From positions 124,001 to 188,000 of the forward strand of contig CAVPNW010000014.1 of NCBI GenBank assembly GCA_963706875.1: a stretch of 64,000 bases of DNA. The letters run 5' to 3'. This DNA is from Prado023 sp963706875. GTDB taxonomy: Bacteria; Actinomycetota; Actinomycetes; S36-B12; CAIYMF01. Under the pieces are notes generated by a model. The model was not told the DNA's origin. It did no database searches and saw nothing but the letters and a program-made list of their open reading frames with translations. Shown here piece after piece: positions 43,665 through 52,789 of the stretch. Position 1 is the stretch's first letter. The number at the start of each line of letters is the position of its first letter. A program made the position numbers and the translations under genes.

Positions 43665-44252
43665 ATGACCGGCTTCTACGTGCTCCTCGTCGTGCTGCTC
43701 GCTGCCACCCTGTTCGGGCTGTGGCGGCGGCGCACCGATGGGCGGATGCGGACCGTGGGTACCGCCCCTGCCCCGGCTTCGTCGGCTTCGGCGGCGGGCG
43801 CTTCGGCGGCGGCTGGGGTGGCCGGAGGGGCGGCACCGGCAGGGGCGACCGGACCGGCGGCCGGACCGGCCGGGGACGACTCCGAGCCGTTGATCATCGA
43901 CGGGCATCCCATCGAGATCGCCGACCACACGGTGATTCCCGCAGCCGATGTCCTTGGACCGGCCGACCTGGGCCAGCCCCTGGGCGAGCAGGCCACGCTG
44001 CTGCAGTTCTCCTCTGCCTTCTGCGCGCCGTGCCGTGCCACCAAGGTGGTGCTCGGCGACGTGGCCCAGATGGTTCCCGGGGTGGTCCACATCGAGGTCG
44101 ACGCCGAGTCGCACCTCGACCTCGTGCGCCAGCTGGACGTCACCCGGACCCCCACCGTGCTGGTGCTGGACGCCACGGGTCGGATCCGCACGCGCGCCAC
44201 GGGCGCCCCTCGGAAGGCCGACGTGATCGCCGCACTCGGCGCGGTCATCTGA
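43665..44252 (+). CDS. Membrane-anchored thioredoxin-like protein
   Basis: 195 residues. An N-terminal helix (MTGFYVLLVVLLAATLFGLW) anchors the protein. An Ala/Gly/Pro linker follows, then a thioredoxin domain with FSSAFCAPCRATKVVL (Cys120, Cys123) and the cis-Pro in VTRTPTVLVLD. It probably reduces disulfides at the membrane. Because the anchor is uncleaved, the domain could face either side of the membrane. It is divergent from glnR by 96 bp. Confidence 0.85.
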   Translation: MTGFYVLLVVLLAATLFGLWRRRTDGRMRTVGTAPAPASSASAAGASAAAGVAGGAAPAGATGPAAGPAGDDSEPLIIDGHPIEIADHTVIPAADVLGPADLGQPLGEQATLLQFSSAFCAPCRATKVVLGDVAQMVPGVVHIEVDAESHLDLVRQLDVTRTPTVLVLDATGRIRTRATGAPRKADVIAALGAVI

Positions 44253-44547
44253 GGGCTGCGGCATCTGACGCACACCGACCATGCCAGTTCCCGCTGCCAC
44301 TTGGGGGCTGGCTCCACGGCGCCATCGGGCCACGCCACGTGGACGATTCCGTCGGACGCGGCGCCCAGCCGCTGCTGACGTTGCCGGCTCAGTTCGGTTG
44401 ACGCGCGACGGCCCCCTCTCGCCTGACGGCTGGAACGGGGCCGCCCAGGTTTCGCCCTCCGGCTGGAACAGGAGGCCGCTGCAGCTTGTCCACAGCCTGG
44501 TCTGCGACCTCTGGTGTTGTCAGCCACCCTTGATAGTGTTCGTACAG
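44253..44547. other. Non-coding stretch upstream of the HNH gene
   Basis: About 295 bases without a convincing gene. It contains two copies of CGGCTGGAAC within 40 bp (around 44427 and 44460) and TGATAGTGTTCGTACAG just before the HNH gene, in which TAGTGT 8 nt before ATG 44548 could be a -10 element. I see no clear terminator for the thioredoxin gene. Confidence 0.4.
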
Positions 44548-46115
44548 ATGTTCGGGACGGGGGGGGTTGGGGTGAGTAGCCCGACAGTGGATCAGCGCAG
44601 GGTGGTGGATCCGCGGGCAGGGGGGGCGATCGGGTCGGCCTCTGCGGAGGTGGTCGATCTGTGGGCGCGGGCCACCGAGGTGGCGGGCGGGGAGCTGCCC
44701 GGGATGGGGCTGCTGGCCGGGGACCGGCCCTGTGCCGATGTCGAGGTGTTGGCGGGGGCGGTGGCGGTGGTGGAGTTCGAGTTGGCCCGTCGGATGCAAG
44801 CCGCGGCGTCGGCCGGGTCCCTGCCGTTGGTGGGTCCGGGGGCGGTGCTGGCCGCCCGGGGCTGGGCCGGTCCGCACGCGAAACGGTTGGCCCGGGCGGG
44901 GGCTCTGGCCGCGGAGCACCCGTCTCTGGCGTCGGCGTGGGCGGCGGGGATCATCACCAGTGATCATGTGGATGCGATCGCCCGCAACGTCGGCCCGCTG
45001 AAGCCCGACGAGCTCGTTGCCGTGGTCGAGGAGCTCAGCGCGTTGTGGGGGCAGCTGTCCCCCCAGGCGGTGGCCACGTTCGTGGCCCGGGTGATCCGCC
45101 TGTTGCACCCACCCCCGGACCCGGACCCTGATGAGGCCGGGGCCTACGAGGCCCGGTCGGTGTCGTTCGCGGTGACCTCCGATGCGGTGATCCTGTCCGG
45201 GGTGCTGCCCCGGGTGGAGGGCGAGGCGGTGATCGCCGCGGTGGAGGCGTTCGCCGAACGGCTGCGCACCGAGGCTGACCACGTCCCCGCCTCAGCCCGC
45301 CGCGCCGACGGGCTGGTCGCGCTGGTGAACGCCGCCCACGCCACCGGGTCGATCCCGACCCGCGGTGGGCTACCGGTCTCGGTGTCGGTCACCCTGGACA
45401 CCACCACCTGGGCGACCGGGTGTGGACCACCTCCCGGGGGCACACCCTGACCGAGGCCGAGACCCGGTTCACCGCCTGCGACGCGCTGGTCACCCCGATC
45501 CTGATCGACACCGGGAGGTGCCCCGACACCGTCGCCGACCTCCTGCCCGCCGCTGGGCCGATGGCCGCGGACAGTGCTGGTGGCCGCGCCGATCAGGCCA
45601 CCGACCGTGGCAGCGCCGCACCCAGCGACGCCGGTCGGGCCGCCGATCAGGCCACCGGCACCTCGGTCGACCACACCCCCGACCAGGTGGGCGGCACCCT
45701 GAGCCCCTCGGCCGCGACCCGGATCGCCGCCCTGGCCAGCACCCTGCTCGGCACCCGGATCCCGCTGGCCGTCGGACGCACCGCCCGAACCGCCACCCCC
45801 GCCCAACGCCGGGCACTGGCCGCCCGGGACCAGGGCTGCATCATCCCCGGCTGCGGGATCCCCGCCGAAGCCTGCCAGACCCACCACGTCCAGGACTGGG
45901 CCGCGAGCGGCGACACCGACCTACCCAACCTGGCACTGCTGTGCTGGGCACACCACCGCCAAGTCGACCTCGGCATGTGGACCATCGTCCCCGCGGAGCC
46001 AAGCGACCAGGTGCCCCGACCCGAACCCGGAGCACCACCCGGCACCCCCTGGCCCGCCAACCACAACGCACCCTGGACCATCACCCGCACCCCCCGAACC
46101 CGCTGGCGACAGTGA
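44548..46115 (+). pseudogene. DUF222/HNH endonuclease gene, frameshifted
   Basis: The first frame (from ATG 44548 or GTG 44572) encodes the DUF222 domain ending VSVTLDTTTWATG near 45417. The matching continuation, VWTTSRGHTLTEAETRF and onward, is in another frame from 45420. The second part holds the HNH motif CIIPGCGIPAEACQTHHVQDW and LLCWAHHRQVD. Adding one G in GGGTG at 45418-45422 restores one frame of about 522 codons. It is either a real one-base deletion or a sequencing error in a G run. The family is common and multicopy in actinomycetes, with uncertain role. Confidence 0.85.
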
Positions 46116-46128
46116 CCGGATCGGTCGT

Positions 46129-46157
46129 GTGGCGCCAAGGTGCCGCCTTCGCGCCAC
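46129..46157. terminator. Hairpin between the HNH gene and hutG
   Basis: GTGGCGC (46129-46135) pairs with GCGCCAC (46151-46157), extended inside by AAGG/CCTT around a 5-nt loop. It sits between convergent genes and could end both transcripts. Confidence 0.6.
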
Positions 46158-46240
46158 CACCGTCGCCGGTGCGCGCACCGCACGGCGCGATGACTCAGCC
46201 AGCCAGGCGAGCCCGGGTCGAGGTCGCGACGTCGCGGGTG

Positions 46241-47168
46241 CTACGAGGGTCTCGCGCGCCCTCGAAGCAGCACGCCCGCGGCGATCTCCAGCACGCAAAG
46301 GGCGGCCAGCCGGACCGTGCGGCCATCGGGGGCGTCGGCGCGGGCGTCCACCTCGGCGATGTCGAGGCTGACCACGCGTGGATCGGCGCCAGCGGCGCAC
46401 GCAGCAGTGCGCAGCTCATGGGCGCTGATCCCGCCGGGCACGGAGGCCGGGCACGCCGGGGCCACACTGCGGTCGCAGACGTCGACGTCGAGGTCGACAT
46501 GGACGCGACCCGTCGGACCGCCCCCGGCGATCTCCAGAGCCTCAGCCATCGCGTCCGCGATCGGGCGGCGCTCGAGCTCCTCACGGCTGATCACGGTGAT
46601 CCCGAGCTCCCGGGCGCGGGCGGCGTAGAACGCGGAGTTGGCGAAGTCGCTGATCCCGATCTGGACGACGCGCCGGCCGTCGAGTCCGGACTCGACCAGC
46701 CGGCGCACTGGGGAGCCGTTGGAGCGCCCGTCGCGGAGGTCGTGATGGGCATCGAGGGTGATCAGGCCGTCGGCGCAGGCGCCGTGGGCGACGGCGAACG
46801 TGATCGAGTTGTCCCCGCCGAGGGCCAGCACCGGGGCTCGGGGGAACAGCCGGACCGCCTCGATCGTCGCGCGCTCGCCGGCGGGGGTGTCCGGGTCGGA
46901 CTGGTCGCCGAGGTCGACGAGCATCAGCTCGGCCAGGTCGAGATCCGCGGAGGCAACGTACGTGGAGTAGCGCGACAGCGCGGCGCGAATGGCAGTCAGG
47001 AGTCGTGTCGGCGCGGGTCGGCGAGATCGAGGTCGCATGCGCGGGTACCCCGATCAGCGCCATCTGGACCGGCCGGGGGGAGCGGTCGGACGGCCACGCG
47101 TGCTCGTCGGTGCAGGCCTGGATCCACGCCGAGGCGCGCGGCCAGTTCGGGTCGTCAGCCACGGTCAC
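46241..47168 (-). pseudogene. hutG: Formimidoylglutamase HutG, frameshifted
   Basis: Ureohydrolase (arginase-like) sequence split over two frames. The N-terminal part starts at GTG 47168 (or 47162), with MADDPNWPRASAWIQACTDE and LIGVPAHATSISPTRADTTPD. The rest, AIRAALSRYSTYV onward, lies in the next frame. One extra base near 46994 separates them. The second part keeps the metal ligands GGDNSITF, LDAHHDLRDG, HVDLDVDV. HutG converts N-formimidoyl-glutamate to glutamate and formamide, the last step of this hut route. With the base removed the gene would encode 308 residues, the usual size. Confidence 0.8.
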
Positions 47169-48428
47169 TCCAACCCGCGCCGGAGCCCGCACCCGCGCCG
47201 CACCCGCACCCCGCCGGGGGCTGGGCCGGTTGCCCCAGCCGGTCACGCGCTTGCCTGCGCGCCACACCGCCGCGACCAGGTCCACGCCCGGACGGTAGGC
47301 CAGGTGGACGTAGCTGGGGGCGGCGAGCAGCACGAGGTCCGCCGGCCCACCGACGATGATCCGGCCGGGACCGTCTCGACGCAGGGCGCGAGCACCTCCG
47401 CGGGTCGCGGCCCGCAGGGCCTCGGCGACGGTCATGTGCATCTCACGCACGGCCATGGCGATGCACCACGGCATCGAGGTGGTGAACGAGGTGCCGGGGT
47501 TGCAGTCGGTGGCCAGGGCGACCGGGACGCCCGCGTCCAGGAGCCGACGCGCATCGGGATAGGGCGAGCGGGTGCTGAACTCGGCTCCGGGCAGCAGCGT
47601 GGCGACGGTGCCGGAGCCGGCGAGCGCGTCGATGTCAGCGTCGGTCAGGTGCGTGCAGTGGTCCGCTGAGGCCGCCCCCATCTCGACCGCCAGCGCGACA
47701 CCGGGTCCGGGGCCCAGCTGGTTGGCGTGCACGCGTGTGCCGAGCCCGGCGCGGGTGCCGGCCTGGAGTACCGTCCGCGCCTCGTCGGCATCGAACGCGC
47801 CGCGTTCGCAGAACACGTCGATCCAGCGGGCGGGCGGGGCGCAGGCGTCGAGCATCGGCCCGGTGACGAGGTCGAGGTATCCGCGGCGGTCCTCGCGGTA
47901 CTCCTCGGGCACCACGTGCGCCCCGAGGAACGTGACCTCGTCGGTGAACTCCGCGGCGATCCGGCAGGCCCGCGCCTCATGCTCCACCGTCAGCCCGTAC
48001 CCGGACTTGATCTCGAACGTGGTCGTCCCGGAGCGCACGAGCTCGTCGACCAGGCCCCGAACCACGGCGCGCAGCTGCTCGTCGGTGGCCGTCCGTGTTG
48101 CGGCCACGGTCGAGCGGATCCCGCCGGCGGAGTAGGCCTGCCCGGTCATGCGGGCGGCGAACTCCGCGGACCGGTCGCCGGCGAAGACCAGGTGCGCGTG
48201 CGAGTCCACGAAACCGGGGATGACCGCCGCACCGGCACAGTCGTGGCGCTCGTCAGCCGCGGGCGCCCCCTGCGCCGGTCCGATCCAGGCGATCCGGTCG
48301 TCCTCGATGACGATCGCTGCGTCCGTGAGGACACCCAGCGCCCACTCGTCGCGTCGGGAGCTCGGGGCGTGGCCGTGCGGGTCGTTGGTGACGAGCAGGC
48401 CGATGCTGTCGAGCAGCGTGGTCGTCAC
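47169..48428 (-). CDS. hutI: Imidazolonepropionase HutI, no stop before hutG
   Basis: About 420 codons. VDSHAHLVFAGDR (metal HxH), GYGLTVEHEARACRIAAEF, FLGAHVVPEEYRE, VHANQLGPGPG (metal His) and ATDCNPGTSFTTSM identify HutI, which opens imidazolonepropionate. The normal C-terminus would be near VAAVWRAGKRVTGWGNRP. Instead of a stop, a low-complexity Arg/Gly/Ala stretch runs in frame into hutG. A one-base shift would bring a TGA into frame overlapping the hutG GTG. The end given here is therefore arbitrary. Its ATG overlaps the hutU stop. Confidence 0.85.
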
Positions 48429-50101
48429 GGAGCGCCGCCCTCCTGCATCGGGATCCTCAGGCCCTTCTCGGCGGCCACGCGCACAGCGATGTCGTACCCG
48501 GAGTCCACATGCCGGATGACGCCCATGCCCGGGTCGTTGGTCAGGACCCGCTCGAGCTTCTGGGCGGCCAGCGGCGTTCCGTCGGCGACTGACACCTGCC
48601 CGGCGTGGATGGACCGACCGATCCCCACGCCGCCCCCGTGGTGGATGGACACCCAGGAGGCCCCCGATGCGGTGTTGACCAGGGCGTTGAGAAGCGGCCA
48701 GTCGGCGATCGCATCGGACCCGTCGAGCATCGCCTCGGTCTCCCGGTACGGCGAGGCCACCGAGCCGGTGTCGAGGTGGTCGCGACCGATCACGATCGGG
48801 GCGCTGACCGCCCCGGTGGCCACCAGGTCGTTGAACATCAGTCCGGCGTCCGCGCGCTCCCCCTGGCCCAGCCAGCAGATCCGTGCCGGCAGGCCCTGGT
48901 GGGCGATGCGCTGACCCGCTGCCCGGATCCAGCGCTCGAGCGGCTCGTTGTCGGGGAACAGCCTGAGCACCGCAGCGTCGGTGGTGCTGATGTCCTCAGC
49001 GTCGCCGGACAGGGCGACCCAGCGGAAGGGCCCCTTGCCCTCGCAGAACAGCGGACGGATGTAGGCCGGCACGAACCCGGGGAAGTCGAACGCACGCGTG
49101 TAGCCGGCCAGCTGGGCCTCGCCACGGATCGAGTTGCCGTAGTCGAAGACCTCGGCGCCGGCGTCCATGAACCCGACCATCGCCTCGACGTGGCGGGCCA
49201 TCGAATCACGCGCCCGCGTGGTGAAGCCCTCGGGATCGGCGGCCGCGAGGTCGTGCCACTGCTCGACCGTGACCCCGATCGGGCAGTAGGCCAGCGGGTC
49301 GTGCGCGGAGGTCTGGTCGGTGACGATGTCGATGGCCACCCCGCGGCGCAGCAGCTCGGGGAGGACCTCGGCGGCGTTGCCGACAACGCCGACGCTGTGC
49401 CCGCGCCGCTCGGCCTTCGCGGCCAGGGCCGTCTCGATGGCGACGTCGAGGTCCTCGGTCCACTCGTCGAGGTAGCGGTGATCCACGCGCCTGGCCAACC
49501 GGGTGGCGTCCACGTCGACGATCAGGCAGGCGCCGTCGTTCATCGTGACGGCCAACGGCTGGGCGCCGCCCATCCCCCCGCACCCGGCGGTGAGCGTGAG
49601 GGTGCCGGCCAGTGTCCCGCCGAAGCGCTTGGCGGCCACGGCCGCGAACGTCTCGTAGGTGCCCTGCACGATCCCCTGGGTGCCGATGTAGATCCAGGAC
49701 CCGGCGGTCATCTGGCCGTACATCGTCAGGCCCAGGGATTCGAGGCGGCGGAACTCCGGCCATGTGGCCCAGTCCCCGACGAGGTTGGAGTTGGCGATCA
49801 GCACCCGGGGCGCCCACTCGTGGGTCCGCATCACCCCGACGGGCCTGCCGGACTGGACCAGCATCGTCTCGTCGTCGCGCAGGGTCGTCAGGGTGCGGAC
49901 CAGGGCGTGGAAGCTCGGCCAGTCGCGCGCGGCCCGGCCGGTGCCCCCGTAGACCACCAGGGAGTCCGGGTGCTCGGCCACCTCGGGGTCGAGGTTGTTC
50001 TGCAGCATCCGCAGTGCGGCCTCCTGGGGCCAGCCCAGGGCGGTCCGGGTGCTGCCGCGGGGGGCGCGGACCGGGACCGGTGTGCCGAGGTCGTGTGCCA
50101 T
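48425..50101 (-). CDS. hutU: Urocanate hydratase
   Basis: 558 residues, the usual length. YGGTGRAARDWPSFHAL, SNLVGDWATWPEF, YGQMTAGSWIYIGTQGIVQGTYETF, TLTAGCGGMGGAQPLAVTMN (NAD-binding) and DYGNSIRGEAQ are HutU signatures. It uses tightly bound NAD to hydrate urocanate. The ATG at 50101 sits 6 nt after AAGGAG; the ATG two codons upstream would have no spacing. It overlaps hutI and is 20 nt after hutH. Confidence 0.95.
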   Translation of the reverse strand: MAHDLGTPVPVRAPRGSTRTALGWPQEAALRMLQNNLDPEVAEHPDSLVVYGGTGRAARDWPSFHALVRTLTTLRDDETMLVQSGRPVGVMRTHEWAPRVLIANSNLVGDWATWPEFRRLESLGLTMYGQMTAGSWIYIGTQGIVQGTYETFAAVAAKRFGGTLAGTLTLTAGCGGMGGAQPLAVTMNDGACLIVDVDATRLARRVDHRYLDEWTEDLDVAIETALAAKAERRGHSVGVVGNAAEVLPELLRRGVAIDIVTDQTSAHDPLAYCPIGVTVEQWHDLAAADPEGFTTRARDSMARHVEAMVGFMDAGAEVFDYGNSIRGEAQLAGYTRAFDFPGFVPAYIRPLFCEGKGPFRWVALSGDAEDISTTDAAVLRLFPDNEPLERWIRAAGQRIAHQGLPARICWLGQGERADAGLMFNDLVATGAVSAPIVIGRDHLDTGSVASPYRETEAMLDGSDAIADWPLLNALVNTASGASWVSIHHGGGVGIGRSIHAGQVSVADGTPLAAQKLERVLTNDPGMGVIRHVDSGYDIAVRVAAEKGLRIPMQEGGAP

Positions 50102-50121
50102 CGTCATCTCCTTCTCGGTGG

Positions 50122-51672
50122 TCAGTCCAGGGTCCCGATCGCAGCGGTGACCGCGTCGAGCAGCGCGCCCGAGGCGAGCAGGGCGTCCGCGGCGCGGATC
50201 TCCTCGGAGACGATCCGGTCCGGTCCCGGCCCCTCCACGACCGTGCGCAGGGCGGCCAGCGCAGCCCCGGTGCCCGCCGCGGGGGCAAGCGGGGCGCGCA
50301 GGTCCAGGCCGCGTCCGGCCACGATCAGCTCGACGGCCAGCACCTGGCGCAGTCCGCGCACGGCGGCGGTGAGCTTGCGCCCGGCTGCCCACCCCATCGA
50401 GACGTGGTCCTCCTGCATCGCCGAGCTGGGGATCGAGTCCACGCTGGCCGGGACCGCCAGCCGCTTGAGCTCGGAGACGATCCCGGCGGCCGTGTACTGG
50501 GCGATCATGTAGCCGGAGTCCACGCCGACCTCGTGGGCGAGGAACGCCGGAAGGCCCTGGTTGCGTGAGCGGTCCAGGAGCCGGTCGGTGCGCCGCTCGC
50601 TGATCGAGGCCACATCGGCCACGGGGATCGCGAGGAAGTCCAGGACGTGGGCCACGGGGGCGCCGTGGAAGTTGCCGTTGGACTCCACGCGGCCGTCGGC
50701 CGTGATCACCGGGTTGTCGATGATCGAGTCCAGCTCGCGCTCCGCGACCGCGCGTGCGTGCGCCATCGTGTCGCGTGCCGAGCCGGCCACCTGGGGGGCG
50801 CAGCGCATCGAGTACGCGTCCTGGACCAAGTGGGTCGTGTCGTGCCGGTGGCTGGACACGATCGGCGAGCCAGCCAGCAGCCGGCACAGGTTCGCCGCCG
50901 AGGCCGCCTGCCCCGGGTGGGGGCGCATGGCCACCAGGTCGGCCGCGTACGCCCGGTCCGTGCCCAGCAGGGCCTCCACGCTCATTGCGGTCGTGATGTC
51001 GGCGATCCGGACGACGTCCTCGAGGTCAGCCAGGGCCAGGGCGAGCATCCCGAGCATCCCGTCGGTGCCGTTGATGAGGGCCAGCCCCTCCTTCTCGGCC
51101 AGGACGACCGGGGCGAGCCCGGCCTCGGCCAGCGCCTGCGCCGCCGGTCGGGTCGAGCCGTCTGGGCTGACCACCTGCCCCTCGCCCTGCAGGACGATCG
51201 CGACGTGCGAGAGCGGCGACAGGTCACCGCTGCATCCCAGGGACCCGAACTCGTGGACGGCCGGGATGATCCCGGCGTTGAGCAGGCCGGCAAGTGCGGT
51301 GACCACCTCGGGGCGCACACCGGTGCGCCCGGTGCTCAGGGTGTGCAGGCGCAGCGCCATCATCGCGCGGACGGTGGCGGGCTCCACGAGGCTGCCGATG
51401 CCGGCGGCGTGCGAGCGGGTCAGGCTGACCTGCAGGGCCGCACGCCGCTCCGGGGCGATCGCGACCGTGGCCAGCGCCCCGAACCCGGTCGAGACGCCGT
51501 AGGTCGGCTCGGGGCGACCGGCGAGGTCCTCGATGTGTCGACGCCCCGCGGCGACCCGCTCCAGTGTGTCCGGCGAGAGCACGATCGGCCGTCCACCCCG
51601 GGCCACGCCCGGCAGATCGTCGACCGTCAGGTCGCCGATGTCCAGGGGTGTGGGGTCAGCCGGTGTGGTCAT
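50122..51672 (-). CDS. hutH: Histidine ammonia-lyase
   Basis: 516 residues. YGVSTGFGALATV, the MIO-forming segment FGSLGCSGDLSPLSH, QDAYSMRCAPQV, ELDSIIDNPV and SMQEDHVSMG-like AMQEDHVSMGWAAGRKL identify HutH. It deaminates histidine to urocanate. The cofactor tripeptide is Cys147-Ser148-Gly149 rather than the common Ala-Ser-Gly. It heads the hutHUIG operon. No hut repressor is adjacent. Confidence 0.93.
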   Translation of the reverse strand: MTTPADPTPLDIGDLTVDDLPGVARGGRPIVLSPDTLERVAAGRRHIEDLAGRPEPTYGVSTGFGALATVAIAPERRAALQVSLTRSHAAGIGSLVEPATVRAMMALRLHTLSTGRTGVRPEVVTALAGLLNAGIIPAVHEFGSLGCSGDLSPLSHVAIVLQGEGQVVSPDGSTRPAAQALAEAGLAPVVLAEKEGLALINGTDGMLGMLALALADLEDVVRIADITTAMSVEALLGTDRAYAADLVAMRPHPGQAASAANLCRLLAGSPIVSSHRHDTTHLVQDAYSMRCAPQVAGSARDTMAHARAVAERELDSIIDNPVITADGRVESNGNFHGAPVAHVLDFLAIPVADVASISERRTDRLLDRSRNQGLPAFLAHEVGVDSGYMIAQYTAAGIVSELKRLAVPASVDSIPSSAMQEDHVSMGWAAGRKLTAAVRGLRQVLAVELIVAGRGLDLRAPLAPAAGTGAALAALRTVVEGPGPDRIVSEEIRAADALLASGALLDAVTAAIGTLD

Positions 51673-51736
51673 TGACCATTGCTAGCACCGATGCCCCCCG
51701 CGGCGCGCTGTGTGTGGCGGGGACGAGGGTGTCGGT

Positions 51737-52543
51737 TCAGCGGGCCCGCAGGTAGAGGACCCGCTGGTTGGAGCCGGCAGGGCGCCGCTCCTCCGTCATG
51801 AACAGGTCGGTGCGGTCGCGTACGAGGTCCGAGAGCTTCTTGTACCCGTAGAGTCGTGGGTCGAAGTCGGGCTGCAGCTTGTTCAGGTAGTTGCCGAAGG
51901 TCCCGAGGTGGGCCCAGCCCTCATCGTCGACGGATTGCTCCAGGGCGCTTAGCACGAACTTCTTGGGCAGCTTGGGCCGCGGGGACGTGTCGGCAGCCTC
52001 CTGCGGCTGCGCGATGGCAGCCCCGGCCGGGCTCGGCTCCACGGACTCGGGCTCGGTGGCCCTCCCGCTGTTGCGCAGCACCTCGACGAACACGAACCGG
52101 TGGCACGCGTTGCGGAACGCCTCCGGGGTTTTCTTCTCGCCGAACCCGAAGACCATCAGGCCCTCCTCGCGCAGGCGCATCGCCAGCCCGGTGAAGTCGC
52201 TGTCGCTGGTGACCAGCGCGAACCCGTCGAAGTTGCCCGTGTAGAGCAGGTCCATCGCGTCGATGATCAGCGTGCTGTCCGTGGAGTTCTTGCCGGTGGA
52301 GTAGGCGAACTGCTGGACGGGCTTGATCGCGTTGCGCTGCAGGACCTTCTTCCATGACGCGCTGGTCGGGGCGGTGAAGTCCCCGTAGATCCGGCGCACG
52401 GTCGCGTCGCCGAAGCGGGCCACCTCCGCCAGCAGGGCCTCGATCACGGTCGCCTGGGCGTTGTCGGCATCGATCAGGACCGCCAGCCTCAGGTGGGTGT
52501 CGTCGGTCTCGGTGCCGGGTGCGCGCTTCGTGGGGGTCGCCAT
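51737..52543 (-). CDS. NYN-domain RNase-like protein with OST-HTH/LOTUS domain
   Basis: 268 residues. The N-terminal NYN (PIN-like) domain shows LAVLIDADNAQATVIEALL, NSTDSTLIIDAMDLLYTG and FALVTSDSDFTGLAMRLRE, with the acidic residues of the metal nuclease site. An Ala/Pro linker follows. The C-terminal 80 residues (FVLSALEQSVDDEGWAHLGTFGNYLNKLQPDFDPRLYGYKKLSDLV) form an OST-HTH/LOTUS RNA-binding domain. A role in RNA processing or quality control is inferred. It stands alone 64 bp upstream of hutH. Confidence 0.87.
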   Translation of the reverse strand: MATPTKRAPGTETDDTHLRLAVLIDADNAQATVIEALLAEVARFGDATVRRIYGDFTAPTSASWKKVLQRNAIKPVQQFAYSTGKNSTDSTLIIDAMDLLYTGNFDGFALVTSDSDFTGLAMRLREEGLMVFGFGEKKTPEAFRNACHRFVFVEVLRNSGRATEPESVEPSPAGAAIAQPQEAADTSPRPKLPKKFVLSALEQSVDDEGWAHLGTFGNYLNKLQPDFDPRLYGYKKLSDLVRDRTDLFMTEERRPAGSNQRVLYLRAR

Positions 52544-52655
52544 GCGGCCAGCCTGTCACGCCTGCGCGCGCAGATCAGCCCGGGCACCGCCGTGCGCGTG
52601 TCTCACCATGCGGAATGGTCGCCCACGAATCGGAGCATCAGGGTACCCTTGCCTC

Positions 52656-52733
52656 ATGTATCAGGTGCTCCTCACCCGGCGGCGGGTCATCGACCACTGC
52701 CGCGTGGGCACCTGTCTGTGTCGAATGCCCTGA
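52656..52733 (+). CDS. Cys-rich leader peptide ahead of DUF4395
   Basis: 25 residues, MYQVLLTRRRVIDHCRVGTC then LCRMP, ending at TGA 52731-52733. It resembles the short actinobacterial leader peptides with an RR-x-D-x-x-RV-x-x-x-LCR pattern found ahead of sulfur and cysteine genes. Three Cys codons near the end could sense Cys-tRNA supply by ribosome stalling. TACCCT (52644-52649) lies exactly 6 nt upstream, giving a leaderless mRNA. The DUF4395 gene begins 56 nt later. Confidence 0.7.
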   Translation: MYQVLLTRRRVIDHCRVGTCLCRMP

Positions 52734-52789
52734 GTCGTCCGCCCGTCCCGACCCAGTTCCGCGCATCCACAGACCCCACGGAGAAACCC

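Noticed and set aside
46581..47000. The open frame running from hutI past the hutG frameshift
   Set aside because: Beyond the frameshift near 46994 the translation is Arg/Pro-rich nonsense, while the HutG sequence continues in another frame.
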